Part shown: piece after piece, positions 51,889 through 61,022 of the stretch
Position numbering within the stretch: the stretch's first letter is position 1
Layout of the letters: every line of letters starts with the position of its first letter
Source: Pseudomonas pergaminensis
GTDB taxonomy: Bacteria; Pseudomonadota; Gammaproteobacteria; Pseudomonadales; Pseudomonadaceae
DNA length: 64,000 bases
Assembly: GCF_024112395.2 (NCBI RefSeq)
Contig: NZ_CP078013.2
Location: 3,534,001-3,598,000 of the forward strand
Reading direction: 5' to 3'
Program-made: the position numbers and the translations under genes
The notes under the pieces: model-generated
Told to the model about the DNA's origin: nothing
Seen by the model: only the letters and a program-made list of their open reading frames with translations
The model's database searches: none

Positions 51889-52917
51889 ATGCACACTCAG
51901 TTGATTCGTCGCACCCACCCCCTTTTCCTGGCCGCTGCCCTGGCGCAATTCGGCATCCTGGGCATGGCTCACGCCGAAATGCCCGAGGCACCGACCAAGG
52001 CTGTCGCCATTACACACACTGCGTTCGGCGCCCTCAAGCACGTCAAGGCCGGGCTGCTCGACGTGGCCTACGCCGAAGTCGGCCCGGCCACCGGCCCGGT
52101 GGTGATCCTGCTGCACGGTTGGCCCTACGACATCGACAGCTACGCCCAGGTCGCGCCGTTGCTGGCGGCCAAGGGTTATCGCGTGCTGATCCCCTACGCC
52201 CGGGGTTATGGCGACACGCGCTTCCTTTCGGACAAGACCGTGCGCAACGGCCAGCCGGCAGCGCTGGCCAGTGACGTGATCGACTTCATGGACGCGCTGA
52301 AGATCAAGCAAGCCGTGCTCGGCGGCTACGACTGGGGCGCTCGCTCGGCGGACATCGTCTCGGCGCTGTGGCCGGAACGGGTCAAGGCACTGGTGTCGGT
52401 CAGCGGCTACCTGATCGGCAACCAGGCGGCGGGCAAGAACCCACTGCCGCCCAAAGCCGAGCTGCAGTGGTGGTACCAGTTTTACTTCGCCACCGAGCGT
52501 GGCGCAGCGGGCTATCAGAAAAACACCCACGACTTCGCCAAGCTGATCTGGCAACTGGCGTCGCCGCAGTGGAAGTTCGATGACGCCACGTTCGACCGCA
52601 GCGCCAAGGGCCTGGAGAACCCGGACCACGTGGCGATCACCCTGTACAACTACCGCTGGCGCCTGGGCCTGGTCCAGGGCGAGACGAAATACGACCCACT
52701 GGAACAGAAGCTCGCCCAGGCGCCATCCATCAGCGTGCCGACCATTACCCTGGAAGGCGACGCCAACGGCGCACCGCACCCGCAGCCTGAGGACTACGCC
52801 AAGCGCTTTACCGGCCAATATGCGTTCCGCCTGATCACCGGTGGCGTTGGCCACAACCTGCCACAGGAAGCGCCAGAGGCGTTTGCCAAGGCAGTCATTG
52901 ATGCGGATCACCTGTGA
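51889..52917 (+). CDS. Exported epoxide-hydrolase/haloalkane-dehalogenase-like alpha/beta hydrolase
   Basis: 342 residues from ATG 51889 with AGGAGG upstream. A signal peptide ends near MAHA (about residue 26). HGWPYD is the oxyanion motif and GGYDWGARSAD supplies an Asp nucleophile, which distinguishes epoxide hydrolases and dehalogenases from Ser hydrolases; GVGHNLPQEAP carries the His. Periplasmic. Its end overlaps the convergent permease gene by 23 nt. Substrate unknown. Confidence 0.9.
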   Translation: MHTQLIRRTHPLFLAAALAQFGILGMAHAEMPEAPTKAVAITHTAFGALKHVKAGLLDVAYAEVGPATGPVVILLHGWPYDIDSYAQVAPLLAAKGYRVLIPYARGYGDTRFLSDKTVRNGQPAALASDVIDFMDALKIKQAVLGGYDWGARSADIVSALWPERVKALVSVSGYLIGNQAAGKNPLPPKAELQWWYQFYFATERGAAGYQKNTHDFAKLIWQLASPQWKFDDATFDRSAKGLENPDHVAITLYNYRWRLGLVQGETKYDPLEQKLAQAPSISVPTITLEGDANGAPHPQPEDYAKRFTGQYAFRLITGGVGHNLPQEAPEAFAKAVIDADHL

Positions 52918-54322
52918 CCGAGTGCTTCGCCTTCCCCCATTGGGCGCCTTGATAGCGTGATAATGGGTAGGCAACCCCCAGCCAGATAAACCAGGCCGGC
53001 ATCACGCACAGCGCCAGGCGTGTATCCGGCCGCAACGCCAGCAGGCCCAGCACAAACGCGAGAAACGCCAGGGAGAACCAGGCCATCGGCACGCCGCCGG
53101 GCATCTTGTAGACGGATTTGGCGTGCAGGTCCGGGCGTTTCTTGCGGTAGGCGATGTAGGACGCGAGGATGGTCGACCAGGTAAATATCACCAGGATCGC
53201 CGACACCGTCGACACGATGGTGAAGGCGGTCATCACCTCCGGCACCACAAACAGCAACACCAGCCCCAGCAGCATCAGCAGGGAGGTAAAAGCCAGGCTG
53301 ATAAACGGCACGCTGTTGTTCGACAGTCGCCGGAAGATACCCGGCGCATCACCCAGGTCGGCCAACCCGAACAACATGCGGCTGGCAGAAAATACCCCGC
53401 TGTTGGCAGACGACGCTGCCGACGTCAGCACCACGAAATTCACGATACCCGCCGCAGCCGGAAACCCCGCCACCAGGAACAACTCGACAAATGGGCTCTT
53501 GCTCGGCGACACCTGCTGCCATGACGTCACCGCGATGATGCACGCCAGGGCGAGCACATAGAACAGGATAATGCGCAGCGGGATCGAGTTGATCGCCTTG
53601 GGCAGCGTCTTCTCCGGCGCGCGGGCTTCAGCAGCGGCCGTGCCGATCAGCTCGGTGCCGGCAAAGGAAAAGATCGCCATCTGGAACCCGGCGAAAAAGC
53701 CGAACACGCCATTGGGAAACGCCGCCTGTTTATCCAGCAAGTGGGTCAACGACGCGGTGACTCCGGTGGGCGAGACAAACGAACTGGCGATCAGCACCCC
53801 ACTCACGCCAATCAAGGTCACCACGGCGATGATCTTGATGATCGCGAACCAGAACTCCACTTCGCCGAACAGCCTGACCGTCAGCACATTCAACGCGAAC
53901 AGCGTCAACAACATGCCCACCGCCGGCATCCAGGCCGGCACATTGGGGAACCAGTACTGGAAAAAACCGCCAACCACCACTGCGTCTCCCACCACAGCCA
54001 CGCTCCAACTCAACCAGTACGACCAGCCGAGAAAGAACGCCGCGCGTGGCCCCAGGTAGGCACCGGCAAAGTCCGCGAAGCTCTTGAAGTTGAGGTTCGA
54101 CAGCAGCAACTCGCCCATGGCGCGCATGACGAAATACACGAAGAGCCCGATGATCATGTAGATCAGGATGATCGAGGTGCCAGACAGCGCGATGATCTTG
54201 CCGGAGCCCATGAACAGGCCGGTGCCGATCGCCCCGCCCATGGCCATCAACTGGATGTGGCGGTTGCTCAGGGTGCGTTGCAACGCAGGCTTTTCATAAA
54301 GCCTGGACGTGGTTGTTTTCAT
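52895..54322 (-). CDS. APC-family amino-acid permease (CycA/AnsP type)
   Basis: 475 residues from ATG 54322; the frame back to 54439 is rejected because the family start is close to RHIQLMAMGGAIGTGLFMGSG. About twelve transmembrane helices. FSFAGTELIGTAAAEARAPEKTLPKAIN is the helix 6 substrate region of the AAT subfamily. It imports small amino acids or related amines by proton symport. It starts 59 nt after the acetylpolyamine deacetylase gene on the same strand, so it may import its substrate or a product. Overlaps the convergent hydrolase gene by 23 nt. Confidence 0.93.
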   Translation of the reverse strand: MKTTTSRLYEKPALQRTLSNRHIQLMAMGGAIGTGLFMGSGKIIALSGTSIILIYMIIGLFVYFVMRAMGELLLSNLNFKSFADFAGAYLGPRAAFFLGWSYWLSWSVAVVGDAVVVGGFFQYWFPNVPAWMPAVGMLLTLFALNVLTVRLFGEVEFWFAIIKIIAVVTLIGVSGVLIASSFVSPTGVTASLTHLLDKQAAFPNGVFGFFAGFQMAIFSFAGTELIGTAAAEARAPEKTLPKAINSIPLRIILFYVLALACIIAVTSWQQVSPSKSPFVELFLVAGFPAAAGIVNFVVLTSAASSANSGVFSASRMLFGLADLGDAPGIFRRLSNNSVPFISLAFTSLLMLLGLVLLFVVPEVMTAFTIVSTVSAILVIFTWSTILASYIAYRKKRPDLHAKSVYKMPGGVPMAWFSLAFLAFVLGLLALRPDTRLALCVMPAWFIWLGVAYPLSRYQGAQWGKAKHSVTGDPHQ

Positions 54323-54380
54323 CACAAAACCTCTTGTTATGTTTTTGAGTTTTGGCAGAAAAAAAGTTGAGCGATCGTTG

Positions 54381-55415
54381 TTATTGGCGGTTGCTTTCAA
54401 ACCCGTGCAGCACGTTGACGGCATTGATGCCGATCTCATCGACCATGTAGCCGCCTTCCATCACGAACAACGTGGGCACGCCGACGCTGGCGATGATTGC
54501 GCCCATGCCGAGAAAGTCCTGGCTGTCGAGAAGGAAGTGGCTGATGGGGTCGTCCTTGAAGGTGTCTACACCCAGGGAGATCACCAGCACCTCGGGGGCA
54601 AACTGGCGCAGTTGCTGGCAGGCGTCGGTCAGGGCGGTTTGGTAACGGGCCCAGGTGGTGTTTTTCGGCAACGGGTAATTCAGGTTGAAGCCCTCTCCTG
54701 CGCCTGCGCCGCGTTCACTGCTGGCGCCGGAAAAATACGGGTAGGACACCGACGGGTCGCCGTGCAGGGAAATGAACATCACGTCCGGACGGTCGTAGAA
54801 AATAGTCTGCGTGCCGTTGCCATGGTGAAAGTCCACATCCAGCACCGCCACACGCTTGGCGCCCTGGGTGATGGCGCGCTGCGCGGCAATCGCGGCGTTG
54901 TTGAGGTAGCAATAACCGCCCATGTACTCGCGGGCGGCGTGATGGCCTGGTGGGCGGCACAGGGCAAAGGCACTGTCGTGGCCTTCATCGAGCAGCGCGA
55001 GGCCGGTCAACGCGATGTCGGCGCTGGTTTTGACGGCCTCCCAGGTGGTGCGAGTGATCGGTGAGCCGGCGTCCATCGCAAAGAAACCAAGCTTGCCATC
55101 AATGAAGTCGGGCACCTGTTGGTTGGCCAGGTCGCGTACCGGCCACACCAGGGGCAATGCGTCATGACTGCGGCCGAGGGCGGTCCACTCGGCCCAGGCC
55201 GTTTCGAGGAATGCCACGTAGCGCTCACTGTGGGCGGCGACGTAGCAGGCTCGGTCAAAACGGCGCGGCGTGATGATATCGCCCAGGCCTACCTGCCTGA
55301 CGCGGTCACGCACGGTGTCGGCGCGGCTCGGTTGTTCGAACGAGGGCTTGAGCACACCGTCCTTGAGTTCGGTGCCATGGTGCAAACGGTGGGCTTCGCT
55401 GAAAACGGTCAACAT
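54381..55415 (-). CDS. Acetylpolyamine amidohydrolase (histone-deacetylase fold)
   Basis: 344 residues from ATG 55415. Every catalytic position falls at the number known for acetylpolyamine amidohydrolase: His158-His159 (PPGHHAA), zinc ligands Asp195 and His197 (DVDFHHGNG) and Asp284 (LGVDTFKDDP), and Tyr323 (EGGYMVDEIG). The N-terminus FSEAHRLHHG also matches P. aeruginosa AphA/AphB. It deacetylates acetylputrescine or acetylcadaverine in the cytosol for polyamine use. Downstream is an amino-acid permease, and an Lrp-type regulator is divergent. Confidence 0.93.
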   Translation of the reverse strand: MLTVFSEAHRLHHGTELKDGVLKPSFEQPSRADTVRDRVRQVGLGDIITPRRFDRACYVAAHSERYVAFLETAWAEWTALGRSHDALPLVWPVRDLANQQVPDFIDGKLGFFAMDAGSPITRTTWEAVKTSADIALTGLALLDEGHDSAFALCRPPGHHAAREYMGGYCYLNNAAIAAQRAITQGAKRVAVLDVDFHHGNGTQTIFYDRPDVMFISLHGDPSVSYPYFSGASSERGAGAGEGFNLNYPLPKNTTWARYQTALTDACQQLRQFAPEVLVISLGVDTFKDDPISHFLLDSQDFLGMGAIIASVGVPTLFVMEGGYMVDEIGINAVNVLHGFESNRQ

Positions 55416-55536
55416 GTGAGGGTATCCGCCAGTAAAAGACAGGCTCTATTTTGTTCGGGCGGCGGCGGGCTTTCTTTGCTTTTATTTACGGCACTGTTAG
55501 GTTTATCGGGAATTCTTTCCTACGCAGCCGACGATT

Positions 55537-56028
55537 ATGAAAAATAAATCCAGACAGGTCGTTCTTGATGACACCGATCTCGCCATCCTCGCCCTGCTGC
55601 AGGCAGACGCCAGTATTTCCAATGCGCAACTCAGTGAACGCCTGTCTCTGAGCCTCACGCCCTGTTGGCGCCGACGCAAACGCCTGGAAGAAGAAGGTGT
55701 GATCAAGGACTACCAGGCCAACCTGGACCGCAAGCTGCTCGGACTGGACATCATGGCATTCGTGCATGTGCGTTTTGCGATCCACACCGACCACGCGCCC
55801 GACGCCTTCGAGGCGGTGGTAAAAGAACTGCCGCAGGTGTTGTCGTGCCACAAGATCACCGGGGACGCCGATTATTTGCTGCAGGTGCTGGCGGAAGATC
55901 TGGACAGCTACAGCGAGTTCGTCGAGAGCGTGTTGCGGCGGCAGTTGGGGATTGCGTCGATACAGTCGAGCCTGGCGTTGCGTGAGGTGAAGGCGACGAG
56001 CCGGGTGGCGATTGCCAAGCGCGAATGA
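55537..56028 (+). CDS. Lrp/AsnC-family transcriptional regulator
   Basis: 163 residues from ATG 55537. Winged helix LDDTDLAILALLQADASISNAQLSERLSLSLTPCWRRRKRLEEEGVI (8-52, given as a span) followed by the RAM effector domain (DIMAFVHVRFAI, HKITGDADYLLQVLAEDLDSY). It is divergent from the acetylpolyamine deacetylase and permease genes with 121 nt between, so it likely regulates them in response to an amino acid or amine. Confidence 0.93.
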   Translation: MKNKSRQVVLDDTDLAILALLQADASISNAQLSERLSLSLTPCWRRRKRLEEEGVIKDYQANLDRKLLGLDIMAFVHVRFAIHTDHAPDAFEAVVKELPQVLSCHKITGDADYLLQVLAEDLDSYSEFVESVLRRQLGIASIQSSLALREVKATSRVAIAKRE

Positions 56029-56151
56029 TCGAAGCGGCGGCGGCCAGTGTTTGGAGGGGCTGTGGCCAAATGCCGCCATCCAGATGTGAAAAATTCGTTA
56101 ACTAATGATCTCCAAAGGCTTTTTCCCACAGATTTGTTCTGGCACACTGAT

Positions 56152-56170
56152 GCGAATAATTATCAACATC
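56152..56170 (+). promoter_or_regulatory. Putative Fur box of the TonB receptor gene
   Basis: GCGAATAATTATCAACATC matches the 19-bp Fur consensus at 13 of 19 positions by my alignment. It lies 42 nt before the ATG of the receptor gene, in an A/T-rich promoter region, as expected for iron repression. Confidence 0.6.
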
Positions 56171-56212
56171 TTTATTATTCGCTAGGGACGGCGTTCGGGG
56201 AGAGTCAGTTCC

Positions 56213-58375
56213 ATGTCAGTGCAACAACACGGCGGCAAAGGTTTTTCACTCAATTTGATGGCGTTGGCCGTCTGTCTTGCAAGCTCAGCGGCGGTGTCTG
56301 CCGCTGATGCCCAGGCACCCGCCACCACGCTTGAACTGGGGGCCACGCAAATCTCCGGCGACGAGCAATTGGGCGAAACCACCGAAGGCACGCAGTCCTA
56401 TACCACCGGCGCGATGAAAACGGCGACCAAGCTGCCATTGACCCTGCGTGAAACCCCGCAAGCCGTCACGGTCATTACGCGCCAGCGTATGGATGACCAG
56501 GCGATGACCAGCATCAATGATGTGGTCAAGGCCACACCTGGGTTGTTCCTGAATTTCTCCAGCGGTCCTGGTCGACAGTCCTATACATCGCGCGGTTTCG
56601 ACATCGACAACCTGATGTACGACGGCATTCCCAGCGGCTACAACGGCGTTTCAGTGGGCGCCCAGCCAAACCTGGCGATGTTCGATCGTGTTGAGATCGT
56701 GCGGGGTGCCACCGGTTTGGTAACCGGCGCGGGCAACCCTTCGGCGGCCATCAACCTGGTGCGCAAACGGCCACTGGACGAGCAGAAAGTCACCCTCACC
56801 GGCGCCGCCGGCAGCTGGGACGACTACCGTGGCGAACTCGACGCCTCCAGCCCTCTCAACGACAGTGGCACGTGGCGCGGTCGGGTCGTCACCTCTTACC
56901 GCGATGCCAACAGCTTCATCGACAACGCCGAGGATTATCACGGGCTGTTCTACGCCGTCACCGAAGCCGACCTGAGCGAAGACACCAACCTGACCCTCGG
57001 TTTCTCCAACCAGAAAGACAAGACCAATTACTTCTGGGGCTCGTCGATGGTCGGCCAGGATGGCCATCACCTGAACCTGCCGCGCTCCTACAACCCCGGC
57101 ACCGATTGGGAAAACAAGGATCAGGAGATCAACACGGTATTCGCCGAACTGCGTCAGCAACTGGCTTATGACTGGAAACTGCAGGTCAACGCCAACTACG
57201 CCGAGCAAAACGCATTGTTCTCCGGCTCTTACCAGTCGCGCTGGGTCAACAACACACTGGCACGCACGGTCTACCAGGCGGCTTACGATGAAAACCAGGC
57301 CGGTATTGACGCGTTTGCCAGCGGCCCCTTCCAGGCGTTCGGGCGTACTCATGAACTGGTCGTTGGCGCCAGCCGCCGCATCTACGACATGACCACCCAC
57401 AACTACAGCCCCTACAACCTGAACTGGCCGCTCACGGCGGGCAAACCAGACTTCGTCCACACCACCAATGACCGTGACGTCACGACTCAGGACGGGTTCT
57501 ACGTCACCACGCGCCTGAATCTGGCTGACCCTTTGAAGCTGATCCTCGGCGGGCGCCTGGACTGGTATGACTACGACGCCCACGGCAGCAATGACGGCGA
57601 CTACAAGGTGACTCGCAACCTCACCCGCTACGCCGGCCTGATCTACGACCTGGACGACCATCACTCGGTCTACGTCAGCTACAGCGATATCTTCACCCCC
57701 CAGAGCGAAAAAGACACCTCCGGCAGCCCGCTCAAGCCCATCGTCGGCAAGAACTACGAGGTGGGTATCAAGGGTGAATACCTGGGGGGTGCGCTCAACG
57801 CGAGCGTGGCGCTGTTCCGCGTCGACCAGGAAAACCGTGCCGTGGGCGTGACAGTCGCAAACTGCCCGCAGGCCTCCTGCTCTGTGGCCTCCGGCGAGAT
57901 TCGCAGCCAGGGCATCGACTTCGAACTGCAAGGCGCCCTGACCGAGAACTGGCAGGTCGGCGGTGGCTACACCTACGCGCGCACGCACACCATCAAGGAC
58001 GACGCCAACCCGCAGAAGGTCAACAAGCAGTTCGACACCGACACGCCGGAACACCTGTTCAAACTGACCACCAATTACCACTTCCAGGGCTCGCTGGAAA
58101 AACTCCGCGTGGGTGGCAACGTCTCCTGGCAGAGCCGCATGTACAACGACTTCAAAGTCGCAGATGGCAGCACCTACCGCCTCCAGCAAGGCGCCTACGC
58201 TGTCACCGACCTGATGGCCGGTTACCAGGTCAACCAGCACCTGGACCTGCAGCTCAATGCCAATAACATCTTCGACCGCCGCTACTACCAGTCCATCTCC
58301 AACTCTGTGAGCTATGGCGGTGATTCCTACGGCAACCCGCGCAATATGATGCTGACGGCCAAGTACAGCTTCTGA
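56213..58375 (+). CDS. TonB-dependent siderophore receptor
   Basis: 720 residues from ATG 56213. A signal peptide ends around VSAADA (about residue 33). The plug starts near 75 (PLTLRETPQAVTVITRQRMDDQ) with FDRVEIVRGATGLVTGAGNPSAAINLVRKRP, typical of FhuE/FpvA-like ferric-siderophore receptors; the 22-strand barrel ends AKYSF with terminal Phe. There is no N-terminal signalling (STN) domain, so it should not signal to an ECF sigma factor itself. A Fur box precedes it. The siderophore is not deducible; hydroxamate or a foreign pyoverdine is possible. Confidence 0.94.
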   Translation: MSVQQHGGKGFSLNLMALAVCLASSAAVSAADAQAPATTLELGATQISGDEQLGETTEGTQSYTTGAMKTATKLPLTLRETPQAVTVITRQRMDDQAMTSINDVVKATPGLFLNFSSGPGRQSYTSRGFDIDNLMYDGIPSGYNGVSVGAQPNLAMFDRVEIVRGATGLVTGAGNPSAAINLVRKRPLDEQKVTLTGAAGSWDDYRGELDASSPLNDSGTWRGRVVTSYRDANSFIDNAEDYHGLFYAVTEADLSEDTNLTLGFSNQKDKTNYFWGSSMVGQDGHHLNLPRSYNPGTDWENKDQEINTVFAELRQQLAYDWKLQVNANYAEQNALFSGSYQSRWVNNTLARTVYQAAYDENQAGIDAFASGPFQAFGRTHELVVGASRRIYDMTTHNYSPYNLNWPLTAGKPDFVHTTNDRDVTTQDGFYVTTRLNLADPLKLILGGRLDWYDYDAHGSNDGDYKVTRNLTRYAGLIYDLDDHHSVYVSYSDIFTPQSEKDTSGSPLKPIVGKNYEVGIKGEYLGGALNASVALFRVDQENRAVGVTVANCPQASCSVASGEIRSQGIDFELQGALTENWQVGGGYTYARTHTIKDDANPQKVNKQFDTDTPEHLFKLTTNYHFQGSLEKLRVGGNVSWQSRMYNDFKVADGSTYRLQQGAYAVTDLMAGYQVNQHLDLQLNANNIFDRRYYQSISNSVSYGGDSYGNPRNMMLTAKYSF

Positions 58376-58543
58376 TTCTCCTCCCGATAAACGGCTACCC
58401 GCTTGGGTAGCCGCTCTAAAGTCCCGCCTCTTGTTGCCGATACACGTTTGGCATCACAGAATCCAATAAAAACCAAGAAATCCCTGATTCGCTCCACCCT
58501 GCCCCTCGCTTTCTTTCGGCCAGACCACATGGAGTCAGTGTGA

Positions 58544-60040
58544 ATGCCCACTCGCACGCGTTTTTTCGAGCACTACCGCAAAGCCGACCGCATCATGCTG
58601 GCGTTGGTCTGGCTGATGTTCCTGTTTTCCCTGGGCCTGGCGTTCTGGCACGACACCTTGATACAGGCCGCGATAGTCGGCGGTGGGACCAGCGTGGTGC
58701 TGACCGCGCTTTACCGCGCCATCGGTGGCACCCGTGTCATGCGCTGCGCGCTCGGCGCGGGCCTGATGGTCATGGCGGCATTGCATATCAACCAGGCCCA
58801 GGGCTTGATCGAAGCGCACTTCGGCATCTTCGCGTTGCTCGCGGTGCTGACGTTTTACCGTGACTGGCTGCCGATCCTGGTGGCGGCGGCCACCATCGCC
58901 GTGCACCACGTGGTTTTCCATGCGCTGCAACATCAAGGTTTTCCAGTGTTCGTGATGGAACACCACGGCGGCTGGACCATGGTGTTCGTGCATGCGTTCT
59001 ACGTGGTGATGGAGACCGTCGCCCTGCTCTACCTGGCCGTGCACAGCCAGGCCGAAGCGGTCGAGAGCCAGGAAATGCTCGAGAAGATGCTGGCGGTCAC
59101 TTCCCAGCTCACCGTTGAAACCGCCCAAGGCGACCAGGGCAAGACCCACGTCTCCCTCGCCAAGCGTTTCGACCATTTTCTGCATCAGTTGACCGGCCTG
59201 ATCGACGGCGTCGCCCGTGACTCCCACGGCCTTGGCCAACTCGGCCAGGAATTGGCCAGCGCCAGCGGCACCCTGGAAAAAGGCGCACGGCACCAACTGG
59301 CGCAAATCACCGAGATGAGCGGCTCGATGCAGCGCATGGAAGACGCCATGGGCCACATTGCCGTGCACGTCGAGCAAGCGGTGGATCATGCCGGCAAGGC
59401 CAGCCAACAGATCCTGCGCGGCCAGGAAAGCGTCGGCCGCGCCCAGCAGGAAATCACTCAGCTGGCCACGCGCCTCAGCGGCACCCACGACACGGTGCAG
59501 GGCCTGGCCCTGCAAACCGAACAGATCGGCACCGTGCTTGAAGTGATCAGCAGCATTGCCAACCAGACCAACCTCCTGGCCCTCAACGCCGCCATCGAAG
59601 CCGCCCGCGCCGGCGAGCAAGGCCGTGGCTTCGCCGTGGTTGCCGACGAAGTGCGCAACCTGGCGCAACGCACGGCGATATCCACCCAGGAAATCAAAAC
59701 CATCATCGAAGGCCTGCAACACGGCAGCCGGCAGGCGGTGCAAGCCATGCATGATAGCCGCGAGGGCGTAGAGCGCTGCGTGGAGGACAGCCAGGTGGCC
59801 GTTGACATGCTGCGCGCAGTGGGCGACGACATCGCCCACATCGATGACCTCAATGGCCGTATCGTGACCACAACCCGCGAGCAGACCACGGCGAACCAGG
59901 AGATTGTCGGGCGTCTGCAGTCGGTGCAGAGCATTGCGCAAAGCACCGCGGACGATGTGGAAACCCTGGCACGCAGCAGCGAGCGGTTGCCGCCGATCGC
60001 GGTGCGCCTGGATGCGCTGGGTAGGAGGTTTCACCCCTAG
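58544..60040 (+). CDS. Methyl-accepting chemotaxis protein with multispan N-terminal membrane domain
   Basis: 498 residues from ATG 58544 with GGAG upstream. Instead of a periplasmic sensor, residues about 15-170 form some six hydrophobic helices with short loops ([32 protein letters not shown]), rich in His. There is no clear HAMP. The signalling hairpin tip [19 protein letters not shown] is near residue 340. A membrane-embedded or intracellular stimulus such as redox or energy state is plausible, but not shown. Monocistronic. Confidence 0.92.
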   Translation: MPTRTRFFEHYRKADRIMLALVWLMFLFSLGLAFWHDTLIQAAIVGGGTSVVLTALYRAIGGTRVMRCALGAGLMVMAALHINQAQGLIEAHFGIFALLAVLTFYRDWLPILVAAATIAVHHVVFHALQHQGFPVFVMEHHGGWTMVFVHAFYVVMETVALLYLAVHSQAEAVESQEMLEKMLAVTSQLTVETAQGDQGKTHVSLAKRFDHFLHQLTGLIDGVARDSHGLGQLGQELASASGTLEKGARHQLAQITEMSGSMQRMEDAMGHIAVHVEQAVDHAGKASQQILRGQESVGRAQQEITQLATRLSGTHDTVQGLALQTEQIGTVLEVISSIANQTNLLALNAAIEAARAGEQGRGFAVVADEVRNLAQRTAISTQEIKTIIEGLQHGSRQAVQAMHDSREGVERCVEDSQVAVDMLRAVGDDIAHIDDLNGRIVTTTREQTTANQEIVGRLQSVQSIAQSTADDVETLARSSERLPPIAVRLDALGRRFHP

Positions 60041-60064
60041 GCTGGGTGGGCGTCGCCCCTGCAA

Positions 60065-60730
60065 TCACACGCCAAAGTTGAACGCGATGGAGATCCGTGG
60101 CCTTGTGCCGTCGTAACGCCGTACCGCGTGCATCAGCCAGGACGGAAACATGACGAGTGTCCCGCTGGTAGCCACGCATGTGCTGCTGAACCCGGCCGTC
60201 AGGCAATCTTCAACGCGCATTCGCAGCGACGGGTTGTAGGTCGATGCAATCATCCCGCGCGGGTCGATGAATTCCAGGTCACCGCCGACGGCTGCATCCT
60301 CCTCCCTGCCGCCGGTGTCGACCCAGTAAACACCCGACCAAAAGGCGCCGGGATGCCCATGCAGCGCGTTGCTATGACCCGCTTCATTCACATTGACCCA
60401 CGCATTGAGTTTCCACTCGAAACCAGGCTCGATGAACCCAAGGTCCGCGTGGTTAACCGCCGTCAGTTGGGTCGCGAACTCGGTCGCAAACTGCACTAAC
60501 GCCATGCAGGCTTCCCCGCCCCACTGCGAAAAATCATCGGCCGACTGCCAACCGCCGTCATTGCTGCGCTGCGCACCGAGAATATCGCTCGCCCTCCGTG
60601 CTGCGACGATCGCCCTGAGCTCAGCGTTGAGTCGTTGCGCGTTGGGATACTGGACACTCGCCAGCGGGGTTGCGAATAGCCGCCTGATGGTTATCAACTC
60701 AGGGTCCAACCGAATATTGCTCGACTGCAT
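60065..60730 (-). CDS. TIGR02466-type putative 2-oxoglutarate/Fe(II) oxygenase
   Basis: 221 residues from ATG 60730; a TTG at 60763 with AAGG upstream would add 11 residues. The core NALHGHPGAFWSGVYWVD, the turn DLEFIDPRG, and the C-terminal PSWLMHAVRRYDGTRPRISIAFN supply the His and Arg expected of the iron and 2-oxoglutarate site in this family. Cytosolic, substrate unknown; relatives are often of phage or host-modification context, but neighbours here are a chemoreceptor and a transporter. Confidence 0.85.
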   Translation of the reverse strand: MQSSNIRLDPELITIRRLFATPLASVQYPNAQRLNAELRAIVAARRASDILGAQRSNDGGWQSADDFSQWGGEACMALVQFATEFATQLTAVNHADLGFIEPGFEWKLNAWVNVNEAGHSNALHGHPGAFWSGVYWVDTGGREEDAAVGGDLEFIDPRGMIASTYNPSLRMRVEDCLTAGFSSTCVATSGTLVMFPSWLMHAVRRYDGTRPRISIAFNFGV

Positions 60731-60882
60731 GGAGGGCTCATCACGTTCTGTCAGTTTCAACAAACCTTATCGAACTCAAAGCGTTAGCGATGTAAACCAT
60801 TGTTAAAGTGTTAGGGAGAACTGCACAGCCCGCCTGCTGCGCACGTTCGCCCCTTGCCCGACCTGGCCCAATTCCTGCGTCT

Positions 60883-60932
60883 GTCACTACAACCAAGTCA
60901 CTACAACCAGGTCGCTACAACCAGGTCGCTAC
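60883..60932 (+). repeat. 14-bp direct tandem repeats upstream of the MHS transporter gene
   Basis: Three full copies of GTCRCTACAACCAR (60883-60896, 60897-60910, 60911-60924) plus the first 8 bases of a fourth. They lie 90-140 nt upstream of the transporter ATG, inside a gene-free 290-nt region. This may be an array of regulator sites or a replication-slippage product. Confidence 0.75.
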
Positions 60933-61022
60933 TGACTACGCGGACGACTCTTTTGAGCCCCGCCGCCCAAGTGCCTGCCCCGATAATCAGTCATCCCCCC
61001 AGCTATCCCGAGGCCTTCCCCT

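Noticed and set aside
58395..58414. GGCTACCC/GGGTAGCC hairpin as terminator of the TonB receptor gene
   Set aside because: The stem is perfect but no T-tract follows. It may still stabilise the 3' end, but a terminator call is not supported.
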